Shown here piece after piece: positions 22,368-34,194 of a stretch of 64,000 bases of DNA. The notes below the pieces were generated by a model. That model was not told the origin of the DNA. It saw nothing but the letters and a program-made list of their open reading frames with translations, and ran no database searches. Made by a program: the position numbers and the translations under genes. Each line of letters begins with the position of its first letter. Within the stretch, counting starts at the first letter, position 1. The stretch covers positions 8,735,501 through 8,799,500 of the forward strand of contig NC_132985.1 in assembly GCF_047496725.1 (NCBI RefSeq), given 5' to 3'. Source of the DNA: Anoplolepis gracilipes. Taxonomy: Eukaryota > Arthropoda > Insecta > Hymenoptera > Formicidae.

Positions 22368-23034
22368 TTTAATAATTCGAATAAATAAGGCTCTCAATAT
22401 TTACAAACACGTAACTATCAACTTGGCAATAAGAGCCATGCGCGAATGTTAACGTGTAAATTTAGAAATTAATTCTTTCTTGCGAATATTCAACCGTGCA
22501 CAGGGCGCATATTTTACTTGGTGTATTTATCAAGAAATAGATTCTCATTTTTGAAAATTCTATAACCCCTCTTTACCTCCCTGAAGAGGAGATGTAGACA
22601 AGAAAAAATATCGGGGCGAAGTCGCTGAATCGAGAATCGAACCTGAGTCTTTCGCTTGCCGGGCGACTGCTCTTATCACTGAGCTATTCAGCCCCATACC
22701 GATACTTCTTTCGTTTATTTGTTTATAAATCTATTGTATCAATGACCGAAAACGCGATTTTTCAGCTCGCGTAAATTTAATAATTCGAATAAATAAGGCT
22801 TTCAATATTTAGAAACACGTAACTATCGACTTGGGGTTATAGGATTCTCAAAAATGAGAATCTATTTCTTGGTAAATACACCAAGTAAAATATGCGCCCT
22901 GTGCACGGTTCAATTTTCGCGAGCAAGAATTAATTTTTAAATTTACACATTAACATCCGCGCATGGCTCTCATTGCCAAGTCGATAGTTAGGTGTTTGTA
23001 AATATTGAGGGCCTTATTTATTCGAATTATTAAA
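22368..23034. repeat. foldback element with ~200-bp arms
   Basis: TTTAATAATTCGAATAAATAAGGCT...ATAACCCC (22368-22568) is repeated in reverse complement at about 22843-23034, and a partial direct copy of the arm end lies at 22768-22842. The centre carries a tRNA-like sequence. Confidence 0.7.
22613..22695 (-). tRNA. tRNA-like sequence (tRNA-derived, probably SINE-type or pseudo-tRNA)
   Basis: The minus strand reads GGGGCTGAATAGCTCAGTGATAAGAGCAG (A-box-like), an anticodon-arm-like GTCGC-CCGGCAA-GCGAA (GGC at the anticodon position, but C instead of U33), then GGTTCGATTCT (B-box-like) and ends near CGCCCC. Five terminal bases pair. The imperfect anticodon stem, C33 and B-box T mean it is unlikely to be a functional tRNA. 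It may still recruit RNA polymerase III. Confidence 0.55.
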
Positions 23035-23216
23035 TATTTCAAAATCACCTATCTCAATAGACAAAAGAGATTGTCGCAAAATTCAAAGTGCGTATTATTT
23101 AAAAAGATATTCTCTACAACAATGTCAAGATCATCAGCGAGATATCCGTTAATATAAACATTACAATAGCACATTTAGTTGACTATTTGTAAGTTAATAC
23201 ATGAAAAAAATAGAAA

Positions 23217-23218
<2 letters not shown>

Positions 23219-23258
<40 letters not shown>
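23219..23258. repeat. (TA)n(GA)n microsatellite
   Basis: Alternating TA followed by GA dinucleotides just upstream of the non-LTR element. Confidence 0.9.
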
Positions 23259-23414
23259 TACAAAGTTCAATAGACATAAAGTACATAAATCCCAAATTGC
23301 TATAGCTAAAGAACTGAGAGTGGGGACACATTTTAACATGTGTATGTGTGTAAGCGTGTATATACATTGATGTCAACAGTCTGACAATTAGAAAAATTAG
23401 CGCGCCTATAGTGC

Positions 23415-24709
23415 TTGAAGGTTGTTTTATTAAAAGAGATAATACACAGAGTCGATATAAATGTGGTTCGGAGGTCTACCTACCCAAGTTGGTTTACTGC
23501 GGAACTTGTAGCGATTATAAGGGAAAAAAAGAAGGCTCATCGAAATAATAAATTATCTAATACATTTTCTGACTACTTGACATTTGTGAACTTGAGATCT
23601 CAATGTAAAATTTTATCTAAAAAGGTCTGGAAAGGGTATCTGCAAACCACAAAAATAGCGATTTCTCAAAATATGAAAGTGTTCTGGAAGTGGAGCTTCA
23701 TAAATAACATAAGAAGTACAAAATCAACGCTATTTAACATAAACAGTAATGGATATCTCGAAGGCGATGTGCCTACAGCGAACTGCTTTGCAGACTTTTT
23801 TGAATCAGTGTTCGTCGCTAGTCACTCGGTTTTTGAAAAAGTAGATCTTAAGCATAACTTAGACATTATAAATCTCGATATTAATATAAGTGAGGTTTTA
23901 ATTTATATAAATAAACTAAATTTAAATTCAAATCCGGGAATTGATGGCATTCCTCCGTTGTTTATCAAATCATGCAAGTATATTCTATCGAGAGCATTTT
24001 GGCTAATATTCAATAAGTCGTTAAATTGCGGCATATTTTCTGAGGCTTGGAAAACATGCATTGTAACACCGATCTTTAAAGGAGGAGATAAAAATAAGGT
24101 CTCAAATTACAGGCCCATCAGTAAACAATGCATTATTTCCAAGCTTTTTGAAAACATCATTGCGTATATTGTAGTACATTTTAATCGTAAAATAGAAATT
24201 ATATACATGAATATGTCCTAAATGGGGCCATCTTATCGACTGTTGACTCTATTCGCGACCTAGGAATATTATTTAATGATAGTCTGACATTTGAGTCATA
24301 TGTTAGATCAATTATATGCTCTGCGTCTAGGAAACTCGGTTTCGTGATTCGTGCCTGTAGGTTTTTTAGAAATGTAAATACTCTAAGGTTATTATATTGC
24401 TCCCTAGTGAGACCACAACTAGAATTCGCTTCAGTTGTGTGGTCTCCTTATTATGTATATCAGAGTGCATTGATTGAAAGAGTTCAACACCCTTTCATTC
24501 GTCGTATGAGCTTTGTTATGAATAAACCGATGGCCTTAGCCGATCATGACTACGATGTACTACAAAATGATCTTGGGTTTTTAACTCTAAGAGATCGTAG
24601 GATTATGTTGGATCTTATTTTTATGTGTAAATTGTTAAACAGTAATGTTGATTGCCCTAAACTATTATCGAAAGTTAATATATATGTGCCTGGTAGATCG
24701 CTTAGGTAG
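23415..24709 (+). pseudogene. non-LTR retrotransposon reverse transcriptase (Jockey-like), internally deleted
   Basis: 23415-24221 encodes the end of the endonuclease-RT linker and the first RT blocks, with NPGIDGIPP, FKGGDKNKVSNYRPIS and SKLFE. After a stop, 24237-24709 resumes far downstream in the protein with DSIRDLGILFNDSLTF, LYCSLVRPQLEFASVVWSP and RDRRIMLDL, the post-RT region. The catalytic YxDD core and palm are missing, an internal deletion of roughly 200 residues. The endonuclease is absent 5'. The frame continues recognisably to about 24870. The clade call is by general resemblance only. Confidence 0.7.
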
Positions 24710-25054
24710 CATCAGTTATTCGCTGTAGAAGCTCACAGAACGTCCTATGGCAAAAACAAGCCTATGGATAGGTGATTGTCTATGCTGGCGAATGATTTTT
24801 CTAGGAATATTGACTTTTTTTACACAAGTCCAAATTCGATAAGAAGAAATTTTCCTTATAGAAATTAATAAACTATGTATTTATCAAATTGCGTTCTTGA
24901 ACTTAAATTTTAATTTTGCAAAAATGTTATCAATATTGTGTAAATTGCAGATTAATCATTTTGTATTATATTATATTGTAATCTGTTCTGTTATATATTA
25001 TTCTCGCACGTACTTTCGTTATGTATGCTAGAGGGATTTTGTCTCGTAGAATAT

Positions 25055-25056
25055 GA

Positions 25057-25103
<47 letters not shown>

Positions 25104-25105
25104 AT
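25055..25105 (+). repeat. (AAAT)n tail of the non-LTR element
   Basis: A run of about twelve TAAA units closes the 3' end of the retrotransposon, as is typical of insect Jockey/I-type tails. Confidence 0.75.
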
Positions 25106-26875
25106 ATAATTAAATCGTTTTAGAATGTATACGTTAGCTGAAACGCAAGAATTATTTGATAAATTAGAGTTTTTGTCCAAAAAGATGAAAATGAATACAT
25201 GATAAATATATTGCATAATGTAAGTAAAAAAATTATAATTCGATATTATGTCAATACAGTAATGTTTTAAAATTTAAAATTAGTTAAAATTCCATAATAT
25301 GTAACAAATATGTTATTATTAATATGTTGTTATTTAATTATTTGAATATTATTTATAAAGTACATGTAATTAATGTTTTAAAAAAATATAAATATTATTT
25401 ACACATTGTTATACATTCGTAAAACTTATGTGAACATCGAAACTTAATATATTTAAATGTTAATATTTTAATAAAAATATTTTAAAAAATTGTAATCTAA
25501 TCTTATTTATTTTAATTTATTTTAATATAATCATATTAAATTATTAAATATTTAATTCAAAAGCGTTCAAGTACTTTTTGAACTTATGCTGCATGTTTCT
25601 ATTAAATTCTGATGTAACAAAAATTTTTCTAAAAAATAAAAAATACCGACAATTTATTTTAATTACAAAATATTTTTATAAACATAGTTTCGCATAATAT
25701 TTCGTTTTTATTTATTGTTAGTCTTGTTTAATAGCAGCCTTAACAGGATCTGAATTGCTGATTTGTCAAAATATTAATATATATTACTTAATAATAATAA
25801 TCTTTGCTAACATTTTATAAAGATTTTTATTTTATATATAATACATACACATTTAACATTTAACATATCGGAAAATAATATTAGTTCTATATAGTATATT
25901 TCATATAAATATACCATATAATATAAATACATATACACTTTCATAGTTATTCATAAAACTATTGAAAATATAAAAATATTTATAAGAAAATAATTTTACT
26001 TAAAAGGAAAAATATGGCAATACAAATTTTATTGAAATTTGAAAATTATCATTTTTTAAGTCAAAACACACATCTGAGTTTTTATTATGTATTGACAGAT
26101 GAACCAAACTACAGATGCACATTTAATTAAGCATTTATAAGATATTTCCGTGAATATTGACAATAATTAATAAATTTTGTAACTAATCAGGTTCTTGATT
26201 TTAATTCACCTGCGGCATTTATTAATTATTTGTAATTTATAGTTATTTAAAATTATGGGTTCTTTTAGTTAACCATTATTCAAATAAAAAATAAAGCTAA
26301 CATATAAACAACAATAAAATAATAATAGTAATAGACTCAATGTAATAACAATTATTAAGCGATAAAAAGGCATATAAGAGTTCAGATGTGCTTATTAGTA
26401 CAAAATTTAGTGACAATACAAAATATTCATAAATTATATATTACTAAATAGACGTTTTAAATCGTTTTTTTTTTCAGCGAGAATTATGAGATTAAAAAAC
26501 TGAATATATTAATCATACTTTGTATAAACTGCAAAAAGTTATAACATATTGGCAAGCATCTCGCGGAAGTTTGATTACTGCTCGTCAAAGTTGAATTAAT
26601 AAATTTAAAATTGATTTTAATAATTAAAAAATAAAAGGAATACATAATCAAATTTTTTAACTTTTTGATTTTATTTTTATTACTTTTAAACTTTTAATAA
26701 TTTTGCGTTAATATTTTTTTTAATCGTTTTAAAAATACAACTTTGTTTAGTTCTCCATGAAACATCTTCTGCATATATTACAAAATTAAAATTTTGAAAA
26801 AAATGTTTCTTGTTGTAATAATTATAAATATTTTAGAAACTGCATAAAGAAAGAATATCATCAAAACAATCAAAT
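25106..26875. other. no recognised gene; very AT-rich
   Basis: Extremely AT-rich sequence with no frame above ~60 codons outside low-complexity stretches and no repeat structure I can define. Confidence 0.6.
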
Positions 26876-27739
26876 GCCTGTATTCTGAGCGCACATTTAT
26901 AGACCACTTTTAGAGGCGTTGATAAATGTCCTAGTAATACGACTGGTCATATTCTCACACCGCACATTTATAGCGCCTTTACCTTAGAGATACATTTTTG
27001 ACTATCATGTCATACAGCATGTGAATTGTTTATGACGGCACTGCGATTGGTTGTCGCGTGATCAATTACGCGCCATAAGATAAATTTATAAATTCATTAT
27101 AAATTTCAAAACATCTATTCTATTTCGAAACACTCGCGGCTCACGTTCACGTACTGCATTTATTTCCCGAACTTCGATCGCATGATCAATATCTTCCAAT
27201 ACATTCATGATTATGTACTTTCGTACTTTTGTATTTATTTTATACTTTTCTAGTTCTGTACTAACTTTTGTATTAACTTTTCGCAATATATATACACACT
27301 TTACTTTACATATTGATGCACTGTTAAGATAAAGAAAATTTTTAAAGTGTCAAATATCATAATTATTGCTGTGTAAAATCTGTATTAATTGTAAGAAACT
27401 CAATGTATATCCATTTTATTAATGAATTCAATCATATAACGCTGATAAAATCAATTAAACTTGTCAATCGTACTGTAACTGTTACGCACAGAGTGCCACT
27501 ATCTTGCTAAAATATGCCTCCGACCACATTTAGCGACGCATTTATTGATATGGCATAAATGTACTATAAATATGGCTCAGAATAGGATTTCCATCATAAA
27601 ATTGCGATATTAGGTTAAAGTTGACGGTCGGTCTCTAAATGCGTTGCTAAATGTGCACAGAATACGACCACATTTAGCGTGTCATCTAAGGTACATTTAG
27701 AGGCGCATTTAACAATAAATGTGAACTCAGAATACGGGC
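26876..27739. mobile_element. non-autonomous DNA transposon candidate (~860 bp)
   Basis: GCCTGTATTCTGAGCGCACATTTAT at the left end corresponds to the reverse complement of the right end, GGCCCGTATTCTGAGTTCACATTTAT. Subterminal motifs of the ACATTTA/TAAATGT type recur inside on both sides. The only frame inside (27086-27286, -) shows no transposase motif. I could not define a target duplication with certainty. Confidence 0.6.
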
Positions 27740-28497
27740 CAAAAACTCTAATTTATAAAAAAGGTATTGTAATACTTGTTAATTTTATGTAAATTTTTTT
27801 ACATATAATTTTTTTTAGAGCATCGACTCTTTAAAACATTATTTAATAATCTAAAGATATAATACACTATTATATATTATATATCCATATAATAATGCAT
27901 ACTGTAATATCAACTTTCTTTGCAATGCACAATTCGAATTCATTAAACGATGAAATTTTAATAATTTTTTTTGTAAATATATGATTTGTAAATTTTTATA
28001 TTTGTTCGTTTATTTTTCGTCAATTATTGCATTGCGTAACTGAGATAATTACTTATAATTAACATTCTTTATTCTGTGGTATAATATTTCTTCCTGATTC
28101 CTTTATTTTTAGTATTATGCCGACAATATCAGAGAATACACAAAAAGTTTACAAGCAAGTTTAATAACAAGAAGTTTACAAAATATAATTCAGGAAAAGA
28201 ATATATTACAGAAAAAACATAAATTTCATTAATAGAGTTCTAACACCAAAAAATTATAAAATAGGCCCGTAGAAAGAGAGATCTGATTAAACATGAAACT
28301 TTCCGCTCTCTCTCTCTCTCTCTCTTTCTATTTAATTTATATTTTAATATAATTTTAATTTGTGAGAGTGTAATATTTAATACTAAATATTAAGATATAA
28401 TAGAGTAACATATATTTAATGTTAATTTTTATAAATTAGCATTTAATTATTTACTACAAAGATCTATTCCTGATTGATAAATATAAGACGTTAAATG

Positions 28498-28501
<4 letters not shown>

Positions 28502-28549
<48 letters not shown>
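28502..28549. repeat. (TA)n microsatellite
   Basis: About 23 TA units end immediately before the ATG at 28550. 27740-28500 otherwise holds only a short (CT)n tract at 28302-28324. Confidence 0.9.
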
Positions 28550-28550
<1 letters not shown>

Positions 28551-28852
28551 TGTATATAAAATATTTGTCTATAATATTATTCATCACCCTATGTATTTAT
28601 GCGATTTTAAATAGTGCGTTGGCGGCGCAAGCACAAGCGCGCACGTGTTCGACAGCCGGTTGCTCATTCGACTTGCCATCTTCTATTGACTCACCTCGAA
28701 ATATCTTAGGAGATGTGGTTCGAGCGCAAAATACCGAAAATACCGTTCTTCCTCGGTTGGCGCGACAGGCCTCACAAAATAGTATAACACTACGTAAGAC
28801 GCTCTACCGTCCGGACGCACTGATTGACGGTCTGACACTGGTCTCACACTGA
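28550..28852 (+). CDS. candidate small secreted protein, unknown function
   Basis: A 100-codon frame opens at the first ATG after a (TA)n tract. Residues 1-27 form a textbook signal peptide: basic K4, hydrophobic core YLSIILFITLCIYAIL, small-residue end SALAAQA, with likely cleavage near residue 27. The remaining ~73 residues are soluble, have one CSTAGC pair near the start and several Arg/Lys sites, and end at TGA. GC content rises inside the frame relative to flanks, which favours coding. I do not recognise the family. It could be a secreted peptide precursor, the first exon of a longer gene, or a chance frame from a dead element, because no promoter or homologous neighbour supports it. Confidence 0.4.
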
Positions 28853-29370
28853 ATAGTAGCCTAAGAAGAGAAGCCCAACTAGCAGCAGCTAGTTACAATT
28901 GAGAAGTGGGGGAACTGACTTCTTTAGTATAGAGTATTTACTTGTTGTGTACATAGATAAATATAAACATAAAAACATATAAAATTATATATGTATTTGG
29001 AAACTATTCATATACAATTCATACGTATACGCACGTACGCATATACATCAGCGCAATGAAATATACATTAAATCAAACAGAAAATAATTAAATATTTCTT
29101 ATTTCTTTTAAAATTCTTTTTTCAAACTTGCAAATATTAATTATTATTAAATATTAATTTAAGTAAAGTTTAATGCAACATAATTATTTTCTTTACAAGA
29201 CATAAATATTGAATTTTTTTATATATTAAACAAAAATCACAATGTACATATATTTTTAAAATGTTTTAAATTTTAAATGATTTAAAGAGAAAAAATTCAA
29301 GAAACAATTACACTTTTTCAAAGCATATTTATATAGCTTAAAGTATATGTACACTTTTTAAAGCATATTA

Positions 29371-30624
29371 CACAGTTGGAAAATTTGTGTTAAATTTAAC
29401 ACATATCACCTGTCCCAAACGGTCCATAGAAATTTTTCTGTTAATTTAACATATTAGAAATATGTGAATAGTAATATTAATATTATGTTATATTTTAACA
29501 TAAAATAAATGTAAATCATAACTTGACATTGACATCATAATTTTTGTGTAACAAAATAATATTAAAGTTAAATAATATTAACGTTTTATATGTTACATTA
29601 ACATTATTATAATGTTAATATAACATATCATTTAGTAATAACTATCAAAGTTTTTATTATAACATTTTAAAAATGTTAAAAAATTCCTTTACTATTACAT
29701 ATAGTGTTGCTTCAGAACTATTAAATAGAAATTTTAACAGATTCTATATAGAATATTTGTAAAAAGTTTCGTTATTTCTATGCCTCGAGAGAATGACAAT
29801 CCTATAAAAGCCTTCCTAATTGTTTTCTCTATTGTACATTGGACCTGAAACAGAAAAAATATAATAACGGAAAACCTGTGGCTGGACTCGATTTTAAAAT
29901 CTTCTCTAACTACAGCAATCGCTCTGTTGCTGAGTACATACATTCCTTTAATAATATACTTTTGTTAGCCTATATTTTTTATAATATTTAAAAGAAACAT
30001 TCTAATATAAAAATGTTAAGGTTATAAAACAAAAAAGCTTTTAATTGCTTCTCATTTCACAAATATTCATTTTACAAGTAGTTTCAAAATTTTCTTCTTA
30101 AAACAAACAACAAAGGATCTGTTATTAAAATTAATATCAGTGATTGTGAAAAAACCTACATGCAAATACATATATACTATTATTAATTACTGTTGTTCTT
30201 TAACTGAATTACTGTTGTACTTCAGTTGTACTTTACTATATATATATATGTATAGTAAAGTACAACTAATATATATATATATATATATATTTACTTTAAA
30301 TATTTATTATGTTATAGTTTGATCCATGTTTATCTCAAATTGTGATAATCCAAACAGATATCAAGATTAGGTCGAGAAGTAACAGTTTTTTGTAAATTTT
30401 AACAGAGATAAGTCTGTTACTATAATAATAATACAAAATATATCTATTGTGTTAATTTAAAAATACGTGCATATTAGTAGTTTTACACTCTTTTTAATTG
30501 TTTTAATAATTTAACACTCTTGACTTAAATTAATAGAACAAAAATATGTTAAATTAACAAGTAAATATGTTAAATTTTAACCAGTAAAATTTTTAACTAA
30601 AAAACACAAATTTTCCAATTGTGT
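29371..30624. mobile_element. non-autonomous DNA transposon candidate (~1.25 kb)
   Basis: CACAGTTGGAAAATTTGTGTTAAATTTAAC at the left is the reverse complement of the right end ...AAAACACAAATTTTCCAATTGTG. Many internal TTAAC/GTTAA repeats lie between. A 60-codon frame at 30140-30322 is microsatellite-like. No transposase. Confidence 0.6.
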
Positions 30625-31219
30625 ATGTGTTACGCATAACTGGACAAATTAAAAACTTACAATTTTTACTATAAATTTTTTTTTCAAATAAGCTGCATAT
30701 TTTTTCCTTACAAACTATAAAAACAAATACAATAGTATATTTTTTATTTATTATGTATTAATTGAGATTAAATAAAAAGCATAATACCTTTAAAAATATT
30801 AAAATTAATAAAATTTGACATATTCGCGATTCAAATGAATAATATTAATACAATAAGTTGTATAACTTTTCACAAGGAAACCTTAAGGAAAGTCCGGAAA
30901 ATTTAATTGTAATGAAACTTTATATATAGATAAATAAAATAAATAAATAAATTTGAGGAATTTCTAATTTATGCTAAAATATTTTAAATAAGAGAATAAG
31001 ATAAAGGCGTTCAATGAGCCGTTTTTTTATTAAGTCAATAACAATAAGAGAGTTTAAGATATATTTACAAAGTATGAGATGGTTTACAATCTCATGTTGT
31101 AGTCATCGCGGCAATAATATTAACAAGCAATGGCATATACGGAATATACGCAAATAATATGACTAAATGGAATTACAGTAACGGATTATACGTATATAAA
31201 AATCGTATGTTGAGCGAAC

Positions 31220-31250
31220 GTTTCGGCCTGACTTTTCAAGCCATCCTCAG
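31220..31250 (-). ncRNA. hammerhead-ribozyme-like motif, minus strand
   Basis: On the minus strand CTGAGGA (31250-31244) is followed by the stem GGCTTG/CAGGCC with a 6-base loop and GAAAC ending at 31220. It is flanked by GCG and GTTCGC as in the other copies. It marks a Penelope-type end in reverse orientation spanning roughly 31010-31330, but no coding part remains. Confidence 0.6.
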
Positions 31251-31330
31251 CGCAAGAAAATTGAATTCGGAATTAAGATTAAAATTAAAATTAAAATTAG
31301 TCAAATTAACGCAGCGATATATCATATAAT

Positions 31331-31869
31331 AAACGATGTTCAAACGGTTCGTCTCGAATTTAATCTTAATTAATAATAAGTATGATACAACAACATTTTT
31401 AAAAAATTATTATTTTCAAAACTTTATTGTATACGTTTCTTATAAAAGAATATTTATCGCGTCATAATATTATAAAAAAACCTCTTGTACCGTCCTCCCT
31501 TACTAAATTAAAATTATATTTACATTTGATTAGTTGAGGAAGAGGAAGGAGGAGAATCATTTTTAGTATCAAAGCAAGTTGATAACTCTTAACTATCTTA
31601 TCAGTTTAGTATTGAGTAAGCAATTACAGTCCAGCTTGATTCAGCTTCTAACAAGTGAATTTTTGGATTTAAAACGTATATTCTATTAAAAGAAATAAAT
31701 AAAATTTCTCTTTTTAAAATCTCTCATCCTAAAATTTTCCACATTAGAATATTATCAAAATATGTAAATCAGAATATTGCAAAATTATTTCGAATTATTT
31801 AAGTCTTTCGAATTTTCTAAAGTTAAACATTTCTGTCGAAATATTGTTGAAATAATCTGATACTATTTA
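31331..31869. other. no recognised gene
   Basis: AT-rich sequence without supported ORFs or clear repeat boundaries. Confidence 0.55.
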
Positions 31870-32400
31870 ATTTAGAAATGTGCGACCAAAAACTTACTGC
31901 TAAAAAAATCAAGCTGAGTAGATGAAAACGATTCTAACACCAATGGTTTAATGATAATCCTTCGTAGAAAACCTGGATGAAAGAAATTCCTGATAATCCT
32001 CAAAAATTTTTATGCCTGATCTGTCAAGTGATATTAATAACTTTTCAGGAATAACAAAACATCCGAAGAGCATATAACATTTCAAAAATATGAAGAAATT
32101 AAATCCAAATTTTGACAATTACCATTCGGAATTGGCAAATACCTCTGCCGAAGAAATTAATCCAGGGCAATCAGAAACTCAACACGTTTCAGGAGAGGAT
32201 TTTGATTTTAACGAAGTAAAAATCGCAGAAATAAGATATAGCCATCTTTTTCGATGAAAAGAATTGTCATTCTGAATTTCATCCGAATTACTCTCATGAA
32301 GGATATTGCGAGAGAACCTAATATTCTCAGGCACTGTCCTTGGAAAGAACAAAATTAAAATACATTATTAATAATGTCGTGTGCCACAAAGAAACACATA
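31870..32400 (+). pseudogene. hAT-like transposase relic (BED-type zinc finger and following region)
   Basis: Frame-broken pieces read WFNDNPS, then WMKEIP and FLCLIC (CxxC), then ITKHPKS...HF (H...H), consistent with a BED-like finger. Further on VKIAEIRYSHLF and ISSELLS-like segments match what usually follows it in zinc-finger/hAT-derived insect proteins. Multiple stops and frameshifts show it is dead. The family assignment is by general resemblance. Confidence 0.4.
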
Positions 32401-32572
32401 GAATTATACCCGTATTCATAGTCCTTCCTTGAGGAATAAGGATTCTTTGTTCCTCATTTCACATTTCATAAACCTTGACCAAGAAACCTTATTAATCCCC
32501 TTATTACAAGGAAGGTTATGAGCTTTCTTAAGGAAGAGATTCAACTTTCTTTAGCAGATGATGCGCAAAACA

Positions 32573-33274
32573 TAACTTCAGATAATCATAACTCCACGAA
32601 AAATTGTTGTAATTAAATAATTTTTTTTTTATTTTGTATGTTAAAGCCTCTACTTTAAGAAGCATTTGTCAGATTTTGAATTTTTCCTTCCTCTCGCCTT
32701 CTTCTCAAAAGTAAGGACGTGTTTTGTCTCGGAAAATTTGTACTGTTTGACGCACTCCACGGAGTGGAATGAATTTTTTTTCACAAGTATCATAATAATC
32801 ATTGTGAAAATTGGACTTTTCCTTACAAATTAAAAAAAAATTGAGATCGATACGATTTTTTTTCGCGGACTTATGATGTACCAAAGTGACTTATATACAT
32901 TTTTGTGTCTATTACCGCCAACATTAGCATTATCCGATACGCACCACGAGGAGTTTGCTGGACGGATTTTGCGCATCATGTGTATGTGTGTATGCTGTGT
33001 GTGCGTGTGTGTATGCTGTGCGTGCGTGTGCGTCCAAAATTTACAATGATTATTATAATATTTGTGAAACAAATTTATTCCACTCTATGGAATGAGTTAA
33101 ACTGTGCATTTTCCAAGGCAAAACACGTCCTTACTTTAGAGAAGAAGACTGGAGGAGGGAAAGAAAAATTCAAAATCTGACAAATGCTTCTTAAAGTAGA
33201 GGCTTTAACTAACAAAATTAAAAAAAAATTTTAAATACAACAATTTTTCGTGGAGTTGTGATTATTTGAAGTTA
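32573..33274. mobile_element. foldback MITE (~700 bp) with ~200-bp inverted arms
   Basis: TAACTTCAGATAATCATAACTCCACGAAAAATTGTTG (left) pairs with CAACAATTTTTCGTGGAGTTGTGATTATTTGAAGTTA (right), and the arms continue through AAGCCTCTACTTTAAGAAGCATTTGTCAGATTTTGAATTTTTC on both sides. The centre holds TGTATGCTGTG(C/T)GTGCG repeats, which create the ORFs at 32830-33180. Confidence 0.75.
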
Positions 33275-33421
33275 GGTGAAATTTTGATATAAATTTTTGC
33301 GATAATTTTGTTGCCCAGTGCATAACCAAATAAGTTAGCTGTTATCTGTAGCTGTCACATTTCAATTTGTGGTGTCGCGCGTTATTCAAATTAAAAGTAT
33401 ATACTTTCAATTCTTCCATTT

Positions 33422-34194
33422 ATATGATGGACAACGAATTTTTAAATGATTCTGACGAAGGATTTGAGAACGAAAATATAGAAAATTGAATTTTGTGCGG
33501 CTTCAAAAAAAAGATACATTCGTGATTGGGAAAATCTCGTAGAATTTTTCGAAGATGTTCCTTTTCAAAAAAGATACAGATTTAGCAAAGGAACTGTAAT
33601 CGAAATTTTATTACCTTTGATAAATGATCAGTTAAAGGCGATTGAATAATCGTGGATTGCCGATTTATCCCTTGATGCAGCTTTTAATAACATTGGGTTT
33701 TTATGCAACGAGTAGCTTTCAGGTTTGTAAATTTTATTCTAATACCACAATAAATTAATAGATAATTTCATTATATTTATATGCTGTTTTAATTGCAGAT
33801 CGCTAATGGAGACTTGCGAAAATGCAGCCAAGCATCAGTCTTGAGAATTGTTGCATGAGTTTCCAGAATTTTAGCATCACACTTGAACGTATATGTTAAT
33901 TTTTCCACCGAAGAAAAACGTCGAAGGACTAAAAATAAATTTTATGAAGTGGCCAACTTTCCATCTGTAATAGGATGTATAGATTGCACTCATATAGGTA
34001 CGTATTACGAATCCTGGAGAGAATAATGGAGAAGTATTTCGGAATCGAAAAGGATGGTTTTCTTTAAATGTACAGGTATATTTTTTTCAATTGTTTTATT
34101 TTGTTAAATAATTATGAATAAGTTAATAATAAGTTAATTTTTATGATTTATTGGTTTCATAGGTTGTAACTGGACTCCAACGAGAAATTCTAGA
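33422..34194 (+). pseudogene. PIF/Harbinger transposase, 5' part (split by the Polinton)
   Basis: Exon-like blocks separated by GT...AG introns read RDWENLVEFFEDVPFQKRYR, then GLPIYPLMQLLITLGFYATS, then VIGCIDCTHI (first catalytic Asp), then RNRKGWFSLNVQ and VVTGLQREIL. This is the normal exon order of a HARBI1-like DDE_Tnp_4 transposase. Several stops (an early TGA after the first 20 codons, TAA near 33650, TGA in the third block) show it was already decaying. The frame is cut at 34194 exactly by the Polinton target duplication and resumes at 51057. Introns are about 33721-33798 and 34075-34161. Confidence 0.8.
34189..34194. other. Polinton target-site duplication, left copy
   Basis: TCTAGA immediately precedes AGTAGTGTTATAGTGGGG. 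The same six bases follow the right terminus. Polintons make 6-bp duplications. Confidence 0.95.

Noticed and set aside
32830..33180. 80- and 91-codon frames
   Set aside because: Inside the MITE centre with GT-rich repeats; no coding signal.
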